A stretch of DNA of 64,000 nucleotides, from assembly GCA_001683825.1 (NCBI GenBank), contig LXTR01000048.1, positions 148,321-212,320 on the forward strand, given 5' to 3'. This DNA comes from Flavobacteriaceae bacterium CP2B. GTDB taxonomy: Bacteria; Bacteroidota; Bacteroidia; Flavobacteriales; Flavobacteriaceae. The notes below the pieces were generated by a model. The model was given only the letters and a program-made list of their open reading frames with translations. It ran no database searches and was not told the origin of the DNA. The position numbers and the translations under genes were made by a program. Positions within the stretch are counted from its first letter, which is position 1; each line of letters starts with the position of its first letter. Shown one piece after another: positions 18,697 through 26,412 of the stretch.

Positions 18697-19938
18697 ATGG
18701 ATTTTAACAAACTTATTTCTGGCAAAAACCCTTTACTATACAAACTGGGGTTTTACCTCATATTGCTCACCGTAACACTGATAGGCTTTTACAAAGGCGT
18801 TGTGGCCGATACCGGTTCCAAGGATGCCCAGTGGTACCCCGCTAAATTGTTTTCCGAGAACATCGATTTTTACAACTACTACCTGGAACATTTTAATGAG
18901 TGGTTCATGCGGAGTGTTCCCAATTACTATTTCCAGCTTTACTATATCCTACTGCCCATTTCTTTTGACTCCTGGGATTCCTTTAAGGTGGTTTGGTTCT
19001 TTCTCAACCTGCTTCTATTACTGGTATTCCTTTTTCAGGTCAAAAAGGATTTTGGGTTTGATTATAAGAAAATGGGGCTGATAATGCTCCCCTTCTTTAT
19101 AGGATACCCCCTTATCAGTGTCTTTACCAATGGGCAATCTACCATCCTGATCCTGATTCTCACCTATTTAGCCTGGAAGTATAGGGAACATAAGGTATTG
19201 CTTCCGATCCTCTTATCGCTGCTGACGATCAAATATTCCTTTGGAATCCCCATTGTGTTCGGCTTCCTTTTGATGGGATACTACCGGTCTGTTATTGCAG
19301 GCGGGTTGCTTACCTTAATTTTTCCGCTGGCCTACTCCCTACAGTTCAAGTTGAACTTTATTTCGACCATATTTTTGCCCTTTAAGGTATCTACTGACGC
19401 GACGGCCAACGCTACCGGAGGAGGGCCTGCGAACCTGATGAGTTTATACAGCCAGTTTTTTGAAGGACCGCTGGTAGGGCTCAATGCCTTAACGATCAGC
19501 CTGGTACTTATCCTCATGCTATTCACCTACCTGTCCATAAAGTATCGTATTGACAAAAAGACGATCCTGGTGTGTTCGCTGCTGTTTTCACTCTTTGGAT
19601 TTTACCACAATGGCCATGACTATGTGGTTTTTTTACTCGTTCTCCCTTTTGTTTTCAACAGGAAGTATTTTAAAATATTATATGTTTATCTACTCCTTTT
19701 TTGTTTTACCCCCAGAATCCTGAGGATTCTGGATCTGATAACAAATGAGGGCATGGGCGTCAAGGAATTTATGTACAACAGGTATTTTGTCATCTTCAAT
19801 GTCAGCGTACTGATGGCCTACTTCTTTCTCCTGATCAAAGAAGATATCCAGGCAAAAAAGAAGGGCGTGGCAGCAGGAACGCCCCCAAGGGGAAACGTCA
19901 AAATTAATTTTGGACAAAACAGTAGTTTTCAAAGTTGA
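18697..19938 (+). CDS. GT87-like polytopic membrane glycosyltransferase (DUF2029)
   Basis: A 413-residue integral membrane protein with around ten hydrophobic segments. The first loop carries an acidic and aromatic region (VADTGSKDAQWYPAKLF) as in polyprenol-phosphate-sugar-dependent GT-C enzymes, and the overall pattern matches the GT87/DUF2029 family of Bacteroidota. It would transfer a sugar from a lipid carrier on the outer face of the cytoplasmic membrane. The ATG at 18697 was chosen over a TTG nine codons upstream. It is the first gene of a tight plus-strand operon. The family assignment is less sure than the membrane nature. Confidence 0.7.
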   Translation: MDFNKLISGKNPLLYKLGFYLILLTVTLIGFYKGVVADTGSKDAQWYPAKLFSENIDFYNYYLEHFNEWFMRSVPNYYFQLYYILLPISFDSWDSFKVVWFFLNLLLLLVFLFQVKKDFGFDYKKMGLIMLPFFIGYPLISVFTNGQSTILILILTYLAWKYREHKVLLPILLSLLTIKYSFGIPIVFGFLLMGYYRSVIAGGLLTLIFPLAYSLQFKLNFISTIFLPFKVSTDATANATGGGPANLMSLYSQFFEGPLVGLNALTISLVLILMLFTYLSIKYRIDKKTILVCSLLFSLFGFYHNGHDYVVFLLVLPFVFNRKYFKILYVYLLLFCFTPRILRILDLITNEGMGVKEFMYNRYFVIFNVSVLMAYFFLLIKEDIQAKKKGVAAGTPPRGNVKINFGQNSSFQS

Positions 19939-19972
19939 TAAAAACGGTTAGCAACCATTAAAAGATACCATC

Positions 19973-20692
19973 ATCGGACCATTTAATTTTGTATACTGCC
20001 TGGCGGGCAAGGGAAAAAGGTTTACGGATCAAAACATTACCTTGCCTAAATACCTGTTGGAACTGGGAGACCAACAGACCATCCTGGAACGGAGTATAGA
20101 GGAATTCAACTTCGATGACCAGGTAAACCTCTATGTGGTAATCAATGAAGACCATAGGGCGTATGCAGGTCAAATCGAGGGAATCCTCTCCAAAACCACC
20201 GACAATTATGAGGTTATTGTCACTGGAGATACCCGTGGACAGGCTGAGACAGGCCTCATTGGTTGTTCTAAGATTGATAACGACTATCCGGTTTTCTTTT
20301 TTAATGGGGATACCATATTGAAAAACAGGGACATCCAGGGAATGTCTGCAGATATGGGCCAACATTTTTCAGGGGCCATCGATGTGTTTATTGAAGATCG
20401 AAACCATTTTAGTTTTGTAAAACTATCTGAAGACCGCCTCGTGGAAGAAATCGCGGAAAAGGTACCTATTTCCAGGTTTGCGACCACGGGATTGTACGGG
20501 TTTTCCAATAAAGACCTGTTCGTCCGCTTCTTTGACCGCATCAATACCAGTTCAGAAATGTATATTAGTGATCTGTATAAGTTGATGCTCGAAGATCAGG
20601 AGAAGATTAAGGGGTATGTGTATGAAGACGGGATGGATACCATCATCCTGGGGACCCCGGAGGAATATTTTTCAAACAGGGACAAATTATGA
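19973..20692 (+). CDS. nucleotidyltransferase (sugar-1-phosphate or alcohol-phosphate type) with a non-canonical start
   Basis: The protein is a GT-A-fold nucleotidyltransferase: NFVYCLAGKGKRFTDQ is the nucleotide-binding glycine-rich loop, LPKYLLEL supplies the lysine, FFFNGDTIL is the metal-binding region and ATTGLYGF a family motif. It activates a sugar phosphate or a polyol/amino-alcohol phosphate as an NDP derivative. The frame is open from the stop at 19949-19951, but no ATG, GTG or TTG occurs before the loop; the first conventional start (TTG at 20042) would delete the loop. A start at ATC (19970 or 19973) is assumed, so the left boundary is uncertain. The stop overlaps the next start. 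Confidence 0.72.
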   Translation: MGPFNFVYCLAGKGKRFTDQNITLPKYLLELGDQQTILERSIEEFNFDDQVNLYVVINEDHRAYAGQIEGILSKTTDNYEVIVTGDTRGQAETGLIGCSKIDNDYPVFFFNGDTILKNRDIQGMSADMGQHFSGAIDVFIEDRNHFSFVKLSEDRLVEEIAEKVPISRFATTGLYGFSNKDLFVRFFDRINTSSEMYISDLYKLMLEDQEKIKGYVYEDGMDTIILGTPEEYFSNRDKL

Positions 20693-21648
20693 TGCGGTAT
20701 TTCAGAAGGCTGTTGTTGCTGTTATTGGGGGTTGTTTTCATTGTGCTGGTTTATAATTACCTGGACATTAAAAACCTGGATGTGAGCAGCATAAAATCCA
20801 ACTATTTTAGCTGGAAAGCCTTTTTGTGCATTGGGTTTTATTGTTTTTCCCACTGTATCCGCGCCTTACGGCTATACGTGATTGCCGGCAACGTTAATGT
20901 CCGGTTAAAGTATGTATTTACCGAACAGTTCCGGACGAATGGCGTCAATCTGATCGTCCCTTTTAAACTGGGGGAGGCCTACCGGTTTATACGCTTTAAA
21001 GAAGTTTTCAGATCGGGATTCACCTCCGTGAACACCCTGATCATCGAACGTTTTTTCGACTTTTCGATACTGGCCTTTTTCTTTTGCATCGGGTTGCTCA
21101 TCTTTCCGGAAGAAGTACCGGAGATACAAAACACCCTGATTACCGTGATGCTCGTTTTATTGATATTGCTTGTGACCTTTCTATCGCTGGAAGACACCAT
21201 GCTCATCATCCATAAAAGATTGCTGGGTTACCCCAAAAGCACCATAAGCGCCTACCTGCTAAAATTTTCTCATGATTTTTTGATCAATACCCGGGAGGCC
21301 AAGAAAATTTTAAAAGCCAAATCCGTTTCCATCCTGTCATTCACCATCCTTATTTGGAGTTTTGAACTGCTTAGCCTGTTCATGTTCTTCGGCGATTTGG
21401 ATTTCAGGATTGACCTGCTCATCCTATTGACGGTCTTTATCGCTTTTTCATCCTTGTTACCCAATGGCCCTTTAGGATTTGGGGGCGTACAGTTGGCATT
21501 CTATACGATATTTTTATTGTATAGTGAATTCAATACCTTCCTGGTGGCGTCCACCGCTTATACCATCTTCATATTCGGTTCAGGAATTCTCATATCGATG
21601 CTGCTTTTCGCATTTAACTTTTTCAGGAGGCAAAATGAAAAAAAATAA
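20689..21648 (+). CDS. lysylphosphatidylglycerol synthase TM-like (UPF0104/AglD-type) membrane protein
   Basis: A 319-residue protein with about eight membrane segments and the family features CIRALRLYVI, EQFRTNGVNLIVPFKLGEAYRF and LIIERFFDFSILAFFF followed by PNGPLGFGGVQLA. UPF0104 proteins often sit in glycolipid or surface-polysaccharide clusters, where a transport (flippase) or regulatory role has been suggested. It overlaps the nucleotidyltransferase by 4 bases and the HAD-GT2 gene by 14, so translational coupling is likely. The start could be either of two adjacent ATGs (20689 or 20692). Confidence 0.82.
   Translation: MMRYFRRLLLLLLGVVFIVLVYNYLDIKNLDVSSIKSNYFSWKAFLCIGFYCFSHCIRALRLYVIAGNVNVRLKYVFTEQFRTNGVNLIVPFKLGEAYRFIRFKEVFRSGFTSVNTLIIERFFDFSILAFFFCIGLLIFPEEVPEIQNTLITVMLVLLILLVTFLSLEDTMLIIHKRLLGYPKSTISAYLLKFSHDFLINTREAKKILKAKSVSILSFTILIWSFELLSLFMFFGDLDFRIDLLILLTVFIAFSSLLPNGPLGFGGVQLAFYTIFLLYSEFNTFLVASTAYTIFIFGSGILISMLLFAFNFFRRQNEKK
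21625..21637 (+). promoter_or_regulatory. strong Shine-Dalgarno before the HAD-GT2 gene
   Basis: A perfect AGGAGG at 21625-21630 lies four bases before the ATG at 21635. Good Shine-Dalgarno sites are uncommon in Bacteroidota, so this one decides the start inside the end of the upstream gene and may raise translation of the fusion protein. Confidence 0.6.
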
Positions 21649-22663
21649 ACTTGTAATCGATTTGGACAACACCATCACGGTGGATGTCAAAAGTCTCGAC
21701 TATCCGGAAAAACCGGTAAATAGCCTTGTTAGGGAGTCGATCCATGAATCAAACAAACAGTTTGATATCACGATTTTCACCGCGAGGAACATGAAATCGT
21801 ATGCCGGTGATCTCGAAAAAATCCACAAATTCACCAAACCCATAGCGCTCAAGTGGTTGGAAGAGCACCAGATCCCGTATAACGAGATCATTTTTGGCAA
21901 GCCGTATTGTGGCGAAGAAGGCCACTATGTGGATGACAAGAACATATCGGTAGAAGAGTTCGTATTCAAATTTTCCGGGCCCTTCAAAAATAAGTCACTG
22001 GATATCATTGTCCCTTTTTACAATGAAGAAGGGAACATCCTGGAAACCTACAAAGACCTGAAAAAGCTCGAACGCCTGTTCAATGTCCAGAAGTATATCT
22101 TTGTGAATAACGGGTCTAAAGACGGTTCGGCTACCTTGTTTAACGAACTGGTCAACATCGAGAAAAAAATCGACCTGGTCCATATTGAAAATAACAAGGG
22201 GTATGGCAATGGCATCAAGGAAGCATTGCGTAACTGTACCGCAGATTTTTTCCTGTTAAACCATTCCGACAGGCAGTTTGATGCGTATTCGTATTTCCTG
22301 ACGCACCTTGAAGACCTTTCAAAGATTCAAAATCCGACCTCCATTTTTTCGTTGCGGATCAACAGGCCGTCTTCCGACGCGTTTTTTTCCTACTTCTTAC
22401 GGCTGTCCCTGAGTGTACTGTCTTTGAAAACCATCAAAGATTTCAATGGACAACCCAAATTAATCGAAAGGAACTTAATTACCGACATCGACAAACTCCC
22501 CAACGATTTCACGCTGGACCTGATGTTCTATAAGCTTGTCAAACCAAAGCACTTCTTCCCAATCATTGAGAAACCCAGGGGTAAGGGCGTATCCAGTTGG
22601 AACAAGAACCTTGTGGGAAAATGGAAAGTTTTTCTAACCTACCTGATAACTGGTTTAAAATGA
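21635..22663 (+). CDS. fusion of HAD-like phosphatase and GT2 glycosyltransferase
   Basis: A 342-residue two-domain protein. Residues 1 to about 112 are a small HAD-like domain of the capsule-biosynthesis type: motif I DLDNT (D9 and D11), TIFTARNMKSY and the terminal acidic motif VDDKNIS (99-103). Residues about 120-340 form a GT-A family 2 domain: LDIIVPFYNEEGNILETY, VNNGSKDGSATLF and NNKGYGNGIKEAL, with NHSDRQFD where the DxD motif would be. The two activities would act on the same phosphorylated sugar route. The start at 21635 is preceded by AGGAGG and lies within the upstream gene; its stop overlaps the next start (ATGA). Such small HAD domains usually occur as separate proteins. Confidence 0.85.
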   Translation: MKKNKLVIDLDNTITVDVKSLDYPEKPVNSLVRESIHESNKQFDITIFTARNMKSYAGDLEKIHKFTKPIALKWLEEHQIPYNEIIFGKPYCGEEGHYVDDKNISVEEFVFKFSGPFKNKSLDIIVPFYNEEGNILETYKDLKKLERLFNVQKYIFVNNGSKDGSATLFNELVNIEKKIDLVHIENNKGYGNGIKEALRNCTADFFLLNHSDRQFDAYSYFLTHLEDLSKIQNPTSIFSLRINRPSSDAFFSYFLRLSLSVLSLKTIKDFNGQPKLIERNLITDIDKLPNDFTLDLMFYKLVKPKHFFPIIEKPRGKGVSSWNKNLVGKWKVFLTYLITGLK

Positions 22664-24024
22664 CCGAAATCTATTACTTAGATACTTGCATCCATTCCGA
22701 TAAGATCAAGGAATTTTCGGTCAGTGCCAAATATTCCGAAATCAGGATCGGGAACAAAACTGTCAGGGAGATCATCGAGGATTTATTTCAGCAACAAGAC
22801 CTGAAAACAATCGATGACGTATCCGCACTGGATCAGCTTACCGCCTCCGATGATATCCTGATCTTTAGCACCAGCGTATTTTCAAAAGACCTGCCAGCGC
22901 TTGCAAAATTCCTGAAATTCTCCAGTTATTCGATGATCAACGCCTTCTGGGGCCATCAAAACTGCTTTATCTACAAAGGAAACAAAGACCGGTTTGTTTC
23001 CTATATTACGGAGAATAGCAGGAAAGACATCTATTTCTTGCATTTCCCGGAGTATATTTTAGACCTCACCTCGCTGCATGAAGTGAAGGCCCTGTTGAGC
23101 AACAGCCATGATTCACGGCATTTCAACGACATCAAAAGTGTCGGGGAACTGTATATCAAAAAGTCGTCAAATGCGACCAAATTACAATCCGAATACGACT
23201 TCCTCAACAATGTACCCGATCATTTAAAACGATATTATGTCCAGGTCTTCGAGTTTTCCCGGGATCCGGAGTTTGCGCAATATTCCATGGTCTCTTATGA
23301 CTATAAGGACGTTTCCCATTTGTATTTGTCCAATAGCCTGAATGAAGAATCTTTCCAGATACTCATGTCATTGATTAAGAAGTATTTTGAGGATTCCAGG
23401 AACGTGGCAGCAATCAAATATGAAAAAAATTCCTTTGAAGACCTGATACGGAAGAACAGCAGCCGTTTGGAACAATTGAAGGATGTTTCGTATTATGAAG
23501 CCCTAAACTCCTTCCTCATAAACTACAAGGGGATTTCTATAAGTGACCACCACGAAAGGATAGAAAGGGAGTTAAAAAAACGGGAAAGGACCTACCGGAA
23601 AGCGAACTATATCTTTTCCCATGGAGATCTGTGCTTTTCCAATATCCTGTTCTCCCCGCAAAACATGGACATGAAACTCATAGACCCTAAGGGGTTTGAA
23701 AACAATGGCATGCGGTCGCCTTATTACGATATGGCCAAGTTGTCTCATTCCATTTACGGGAATTACGATCTGATTATCAACAGCATGGCGGCAATCGATT
23801 TTGATGAAGAAATGAATGCCCGACTTAATTTTTCAACATACGACTACATCAAAAATTTTGATTCCCTGTTTCTGAACCTGGTCAAAAGCATGAAACTGGA
23901 TATGACCCTGATCAGGCTTGTTGAAGCCTCTTTTTTCCTAAGCATGATCCCCTTTCACTATGAAAACAAAAGAAAGGCCTTTATGTTATGCTTGAGGTCC
24001 GTTGAAATATTTGAAGAGCTATAA
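22660..24024 (+). CDS. APH-like phosphotransferase with an extra N-terminal domain
   Basis: A 454-residue protein. The C-terminal two-thirds is an aminoglycoside/choline-kinase-like phosphotransferase: VGELYIKKSSN supplies the ATP-binding lysine, HGDLCFSNILF the catalytic loop (H321, D323), and LIDPKGF the metal-binding aspartate (D342). The N-terminal 150 residues (DILIFSTSVFSKDLPALAKF) form a separate alpha/beta region that I do not recognise. It overlaps the HAD-GT2 gene by four bases and is the last gene of the operon. A role as a small-alcohol or sugar kinase feeding the nucleotidyltransferase is plausible but not shown. Confidence 0.75.
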   Translation: MTEIYYLDTCIHSDKIKEFSVSAKYSEIRIGNKTVREIIEDLFQQQDLKTIDDVSALDQLTASDDILIFSTSVFSKDLPALAKFLKFSSYSMINAFWGHQNCFIYKGNKDRFVSYITENSRKDIYFLHFPEYILDLTSLHEVKALLSNSHDSRHFNDIKSVGELYIKKSSNATKLQSEYDFLNNVPDHLKRYYVQVFEFSRDPEFAQYSMVSYDYKDVSHLYLSNSLNEESFQILMSLIKKYFEDSRNVAAIKYEKNSFEDLIRKNSSRLEQLKDVSYYEALNSFLINYKGISISDHHERIERELKKRERTYRKANYIFSHGDLCFSNILFSPQNMDMKLIDPKGFENNGMRSPYYDMAKLSHSIYGNYDLIINSMAAIDFDEEMNARLNFSTYDYIKNFDSLFLNLVKSMKLDMTLIRLVEASFFLSMIPFHYENKRKAFMLCLRSVEIFEEL

Positions 24025-24497
24025 AGGTTCCCTGCCGGCAAGGCGCAGCCTGCCGGTTTGCGCTAAAAAAGCGTACCCCCTTGCTCATGAACGCGCTTCG
24101 TCCCCTTGATCCTTCGGCCAGGCCACGACGGCCGTCCGTATTGCCTGAAACGGCAGTCGGATCCCTACCATAGTATCGCGAAAGCACATCCTCGTGGCCC
24201 CCGGCGGGTCGCTGACTATGCTTTACCATGGCTAACTTCCTGTGCTCTACTTCATAAAACCAGGTATTCCGGGGCGCGCCCTCATCTGCCAGCCGAACAG
24301 CCCGCCAGGTCTGTGGAAGTCCCGACCGGGAGCGTTGGGCAAAAAACCTGTAACCACGCCAAGGCTATGAAAGCAGAGGGAGCTCTTCGGCAGTGAAAAA
24401 CGCCGTCGGGACCTTCGGCCTCCCCTGGTGTGGGCCTCGTAGAGGTTTGTCATTGGAAAAAGCAATTGAAGGAGGGGAAAATGAAAAAGGGCTTGCC
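24025..24497. other. GC-rich gene-less region between the glycan operon and the antiporter gene
   Basis: About 0.5 kb with no gene that I can support. Directly after the kinase stop, a 9-bp stem with one bulge (ccggcaaggc / gcctgccgg near 24044-24058) may end the operon. The rest is clearly more GC-rich than the operon and has open frames on both strands (24106-24396 plus, 23981-24229 minus) that match no family I know. It may be a structured RNA, a mobile-element remnant or a decayed gene. Confidence 0.4.
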
Positions 24498-24527
24498 TTT
24501 CCTTGCTTGCTGCAAACGCTATCTTTG
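24498..24527 (+). promoter_or_regulatory. promoter of the K+/H+ antiporter gene
   Basis: TTTC (24498-24501), an 18-base spacer and an exact -7 element TATCTTTG (24520-24527). It lies 22 bases before the ATG at 24550, which supports that start over in-frame starts further upstream. Confidence 0.55.
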
Positions 24528-24549
24528 CAACAACCACCAAAACAACGTG

Positions 24550-26016
24550 ATGAACATAACGATCGAAAATATTCTGCTGATTGGCTCCGTCTTGCTTTTG
24601 ATAAGCGTCCTGGTCGGCAAGCCGTCCTACAGGTTCGGGGTCCCCACGTTGTTGATATTTTTGGCTATTGGCATGTTGGCCGGTTCAGAGGGCATAGGGG
24701 GCATTTATTTCGACAATCCGGAGATTGCACAGTTTATCGGTATTGTTTCCCTCAACTTCATCCTGTTCTCAGGCGGTCTCGATACGAACTACGATACGGT
24801 AAAACCGATTCTAAAAGAAGGGCTGGCCCTGTCTACACTGGGGGTCATGCTGACTGCGGTATCACTCGGACTTTTTGTATGGTTCATGACCGACTTCACC
24901 ATTTACGAGAGCATGTTATTGGGGTCCATCGTCTCGTCTACAGATGCGGCGGCGGTATTTTCCATCCTGCGTTCCAAGAATATCGCCCTGAGAGAGAATC
25001 TGAGGCCGACTTTGGAACTCGAAAGCGGGAGCAACGACCCGATGGCCTATGTCATGACGATTGCTTGTTTGACCCTGGTTATGAACCAGGACCAAAGCCT
25101 GCTGGCTACCCTCCCGTTCTTTTTGCAGCAGATGGTCCTGGGAGCCCTGGCCGGATGGGGCTTTGGGCGTTTGAGTAAAATCGTCATCAACAGGATAAAA
25201 CTGGATTTTGAAGGGCTTTATCCCGTATTGGTGATCGCGTTGATGTTCATCACCTTTTCGGCAACGGACTTTGTGGGCGGTAACGGTTTTTTGGCCATCT
25301 ACATTTGCGCGGTCTATCTGGGAAATCAAGACCTGATCCACAAGAAGACCATCATGAGAATGTACGATGGCCTGGCATGGTTGATGCAAATTGTACTGTT
25401 TCTAACCCTGGGGCTGCTGGTCTTCCCTTCCCAAATTGTTCCCGTAATCGGTATCGGGTTGCTGATTTCCCTTTTCCTGATCATCGTGGCACGACCTGTT
25501 GGCGTTTTCATCAGCCTGATTTTTTTCAAAATGAAATTGAGAAGGCGGTTTTATATTGCCTGGGTCGGATTGCGGGGTGCGGCCCCCATTGTGTTCGCTA
25601 CATATCCGCTATTGGCCGGGATCGACAAGGCCAGCATGATCTTTAACATCGTCTTTTTTATTTCGGTTACCTCGGTGCTTATTCAGGGAACCACGCTGAG
25701 TGTTGTGGCTAAATGGTTGGGTGTGGTCTTGCCCGAAAGCACCAAGATCATAACCCCAACCGATGCCTTTCTGGCCGAGAATCCCAAAACGGCGATGAAG
25801 GAAATTCTTATAACCCCCCATTGTAAGGCCGCCCACAAAAAAATTGTAGATCTAAAGTTTCCCCCAAACGCCATTATCGCAATGATCAAACGCGATGGCA
25901 CTTACCTGGTACCCAACGGCTCTACCATTATCGAATCCAATGATATCCTGATCGTCCTTTCCGATACCGAGGAAGGGTTGGACAAAGTGGATGCATGCCT
26001 GCTCCGGAGTGTTTAA
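24550..26016 (+). CDS. nhaP2: potassium/proton antiporter (CPA1 family, NhaP2/CvrA-like)
   Basis: A 488-residue membrane antiporter with about twelve transmembrane segments (residues 1-390) and the CPA motifs SSTDAAAVFSILR and LELESGSNDPMAYV, then a C-terminal TrkA-C-like regulatory domain (about 410-488: ITPHCKAAHKKIVDLKFP, IIESNDILIVLSDTEE). This layout matches bacterial K+/H+ antiporters of the NhaP2/CvrA type that export potassium in exchange for protons. Start at 24550 (MNITIENILLIG) matches the family; a longer frame to 24430 would add 40 non-conserved residues and overlap the promoter. It is followed by hairpins that could terminate it. Confidence 0.88.
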   Translation: MNITIENILLIGSVLLLISVLVGKPSYRFGVPTLLIFLAIGMLAGSEGIGGIYFDNPEIAQFIGIVSLNFILFSGGLDTNYDTVKPILKEGLALSTLGVMLTAVSLGLFVWFMTDFTIYESMLLGSIVSSTDAAAVFSILRSKNIALRENLRPTLELESGSNDPMAYVMTIACLTLVMNQDQSLLATLPFFLQQMVLGALAGWGFGRLSKIVINRIKLDFEGLYPVLVIALMFITFSATDFVGGNGFLAIYICAVYLGNQDLIHKKTIMRMYDGLAWLMQIVLFLTLGLLVFPSQIVPVIGIGLLISLFLIIVARPVGVFISLIFFKMKLRRRFYIAWVGLRGAAPIVFATYPLLAGIDKASMIFNIVFFISVTSVLIQGTTLSVVAKWLGVVLPESTKIITPTDAFLAENPKTAMKEILITPHCKAAHKKIVDLKFPPNAIIAMIKRDGTYLVPNGSTIIESNDILIVLSDTEEGLDKVDACLLRSV

Positions 26017-26097
26017 TCCCCGGAATCCGTAAGGTCGCCCGCCCGCAATGGCAGCGAAGGTCCCCGACCCAAGCATCGGGATAGAAACCGAAACCCT

Positions 26098-26130
26098 CAG
26101 CCCGCTGTTCGCGGGCTGCTGGCTTTTTTC
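26098..26130 (+). terminator. intrinsic terminator after the antiporter gene
   Basis: An 8-bp stem CAGCCCGC / GCGGGCTG (26098-26105 and 26111-26118) with a 5-base loop, followed closely by a run of six T (26124-26129). Confidence 0.6.
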
Positions 26131-26178
26131 ATTTCCTTCCGCCAACGGAAACTACGTTTCTCGGCTTCAGGAAATGAA

Positions 26179-26206
26179 AAAACCCGCGCCTTCCGGCGCG
26201 GGTTTT
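26179..26206. terminator. bidirectional intrinsic terminator downstream of tRNA-Val
   Basis: AAAACCCGCGCC (26179-26190) and GGCGCGGGTTTT (26195-26206) form a perfect 12-bp stem with loop TTCC. The A-run on one side and T-run on the other allow termination in both directions, in particular of the minus-strand tRNA ending 11 bases away. Confidence 0.75.
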
Positions 26207-26216
26207 CTGAGTGATG

Positions 26217-26291
26217 TGGGCCCTACTGGATTCGAACCAGTGACCCCCTGCTTGTAAGGCAGGTGCTCTGAACCAGCTGAGCTAAGAGCCC
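26217..26291 (-). tRNA. tRNA-Val (anticodon TAC)
   Basis: 75 bases read on the minus strand. The acceptor stem GGGCTCT pairs with AGGGCCC, the D arm is GCTC/GAGC, the anticodon stem-loop is CCTGC-CTTACAA-GCAGG with anticodon TAC, and the T arm is ACTGG-TTCGAAT-CCAGT. The discriminator base is A and CCA is not encoded. An exact TAnnTTTG promoter lies upstream. Confidence 0.97.
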
Positions 26292-26364
26292 CACAATTTT
26301 TTTTATACCTCCTTTAAATCGGCCGGCATGCCCCCCAATAGCTGCATGGCAGCGTAGGAGGGTG

Positions 26365-26395
26365 CAAATATAGGACAGTTTTTTATTACCGGAAA
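26365..26395 (-). promoter_or_regulatory. promoter of tRNA-Val
   Basis: On the minus strand, TTTC (complement of 26392-26395), a 19-base spacer and an exact -7 element TATATTTG (complement of 26365-26372). It lies 74 bases before the tRNA 5' end. Confidence 0.6.
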
Positions 26396-26412
26396 CAAAA
26401 ATCCTGAAAAAT

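Noticed and set aside
21479..21634. N-terminal extension of the HAD-GT2 gene
   Set aside because: It overlaps the membrane protein gene out of frame; the ATG at 21635 follows AGGAGG and starts with the HAD strand.
24106..24396. 96-codon plus-strand gene in the GC-rich gap
   Set aside because: No start context, no family and an overlapping frame of similar quality on the other strand.
24430..24549. N-terminal extension of the antiporter
   Set aside because: The extra 40 residues are not membrane-like and would cover the promoter at 24498-24527.
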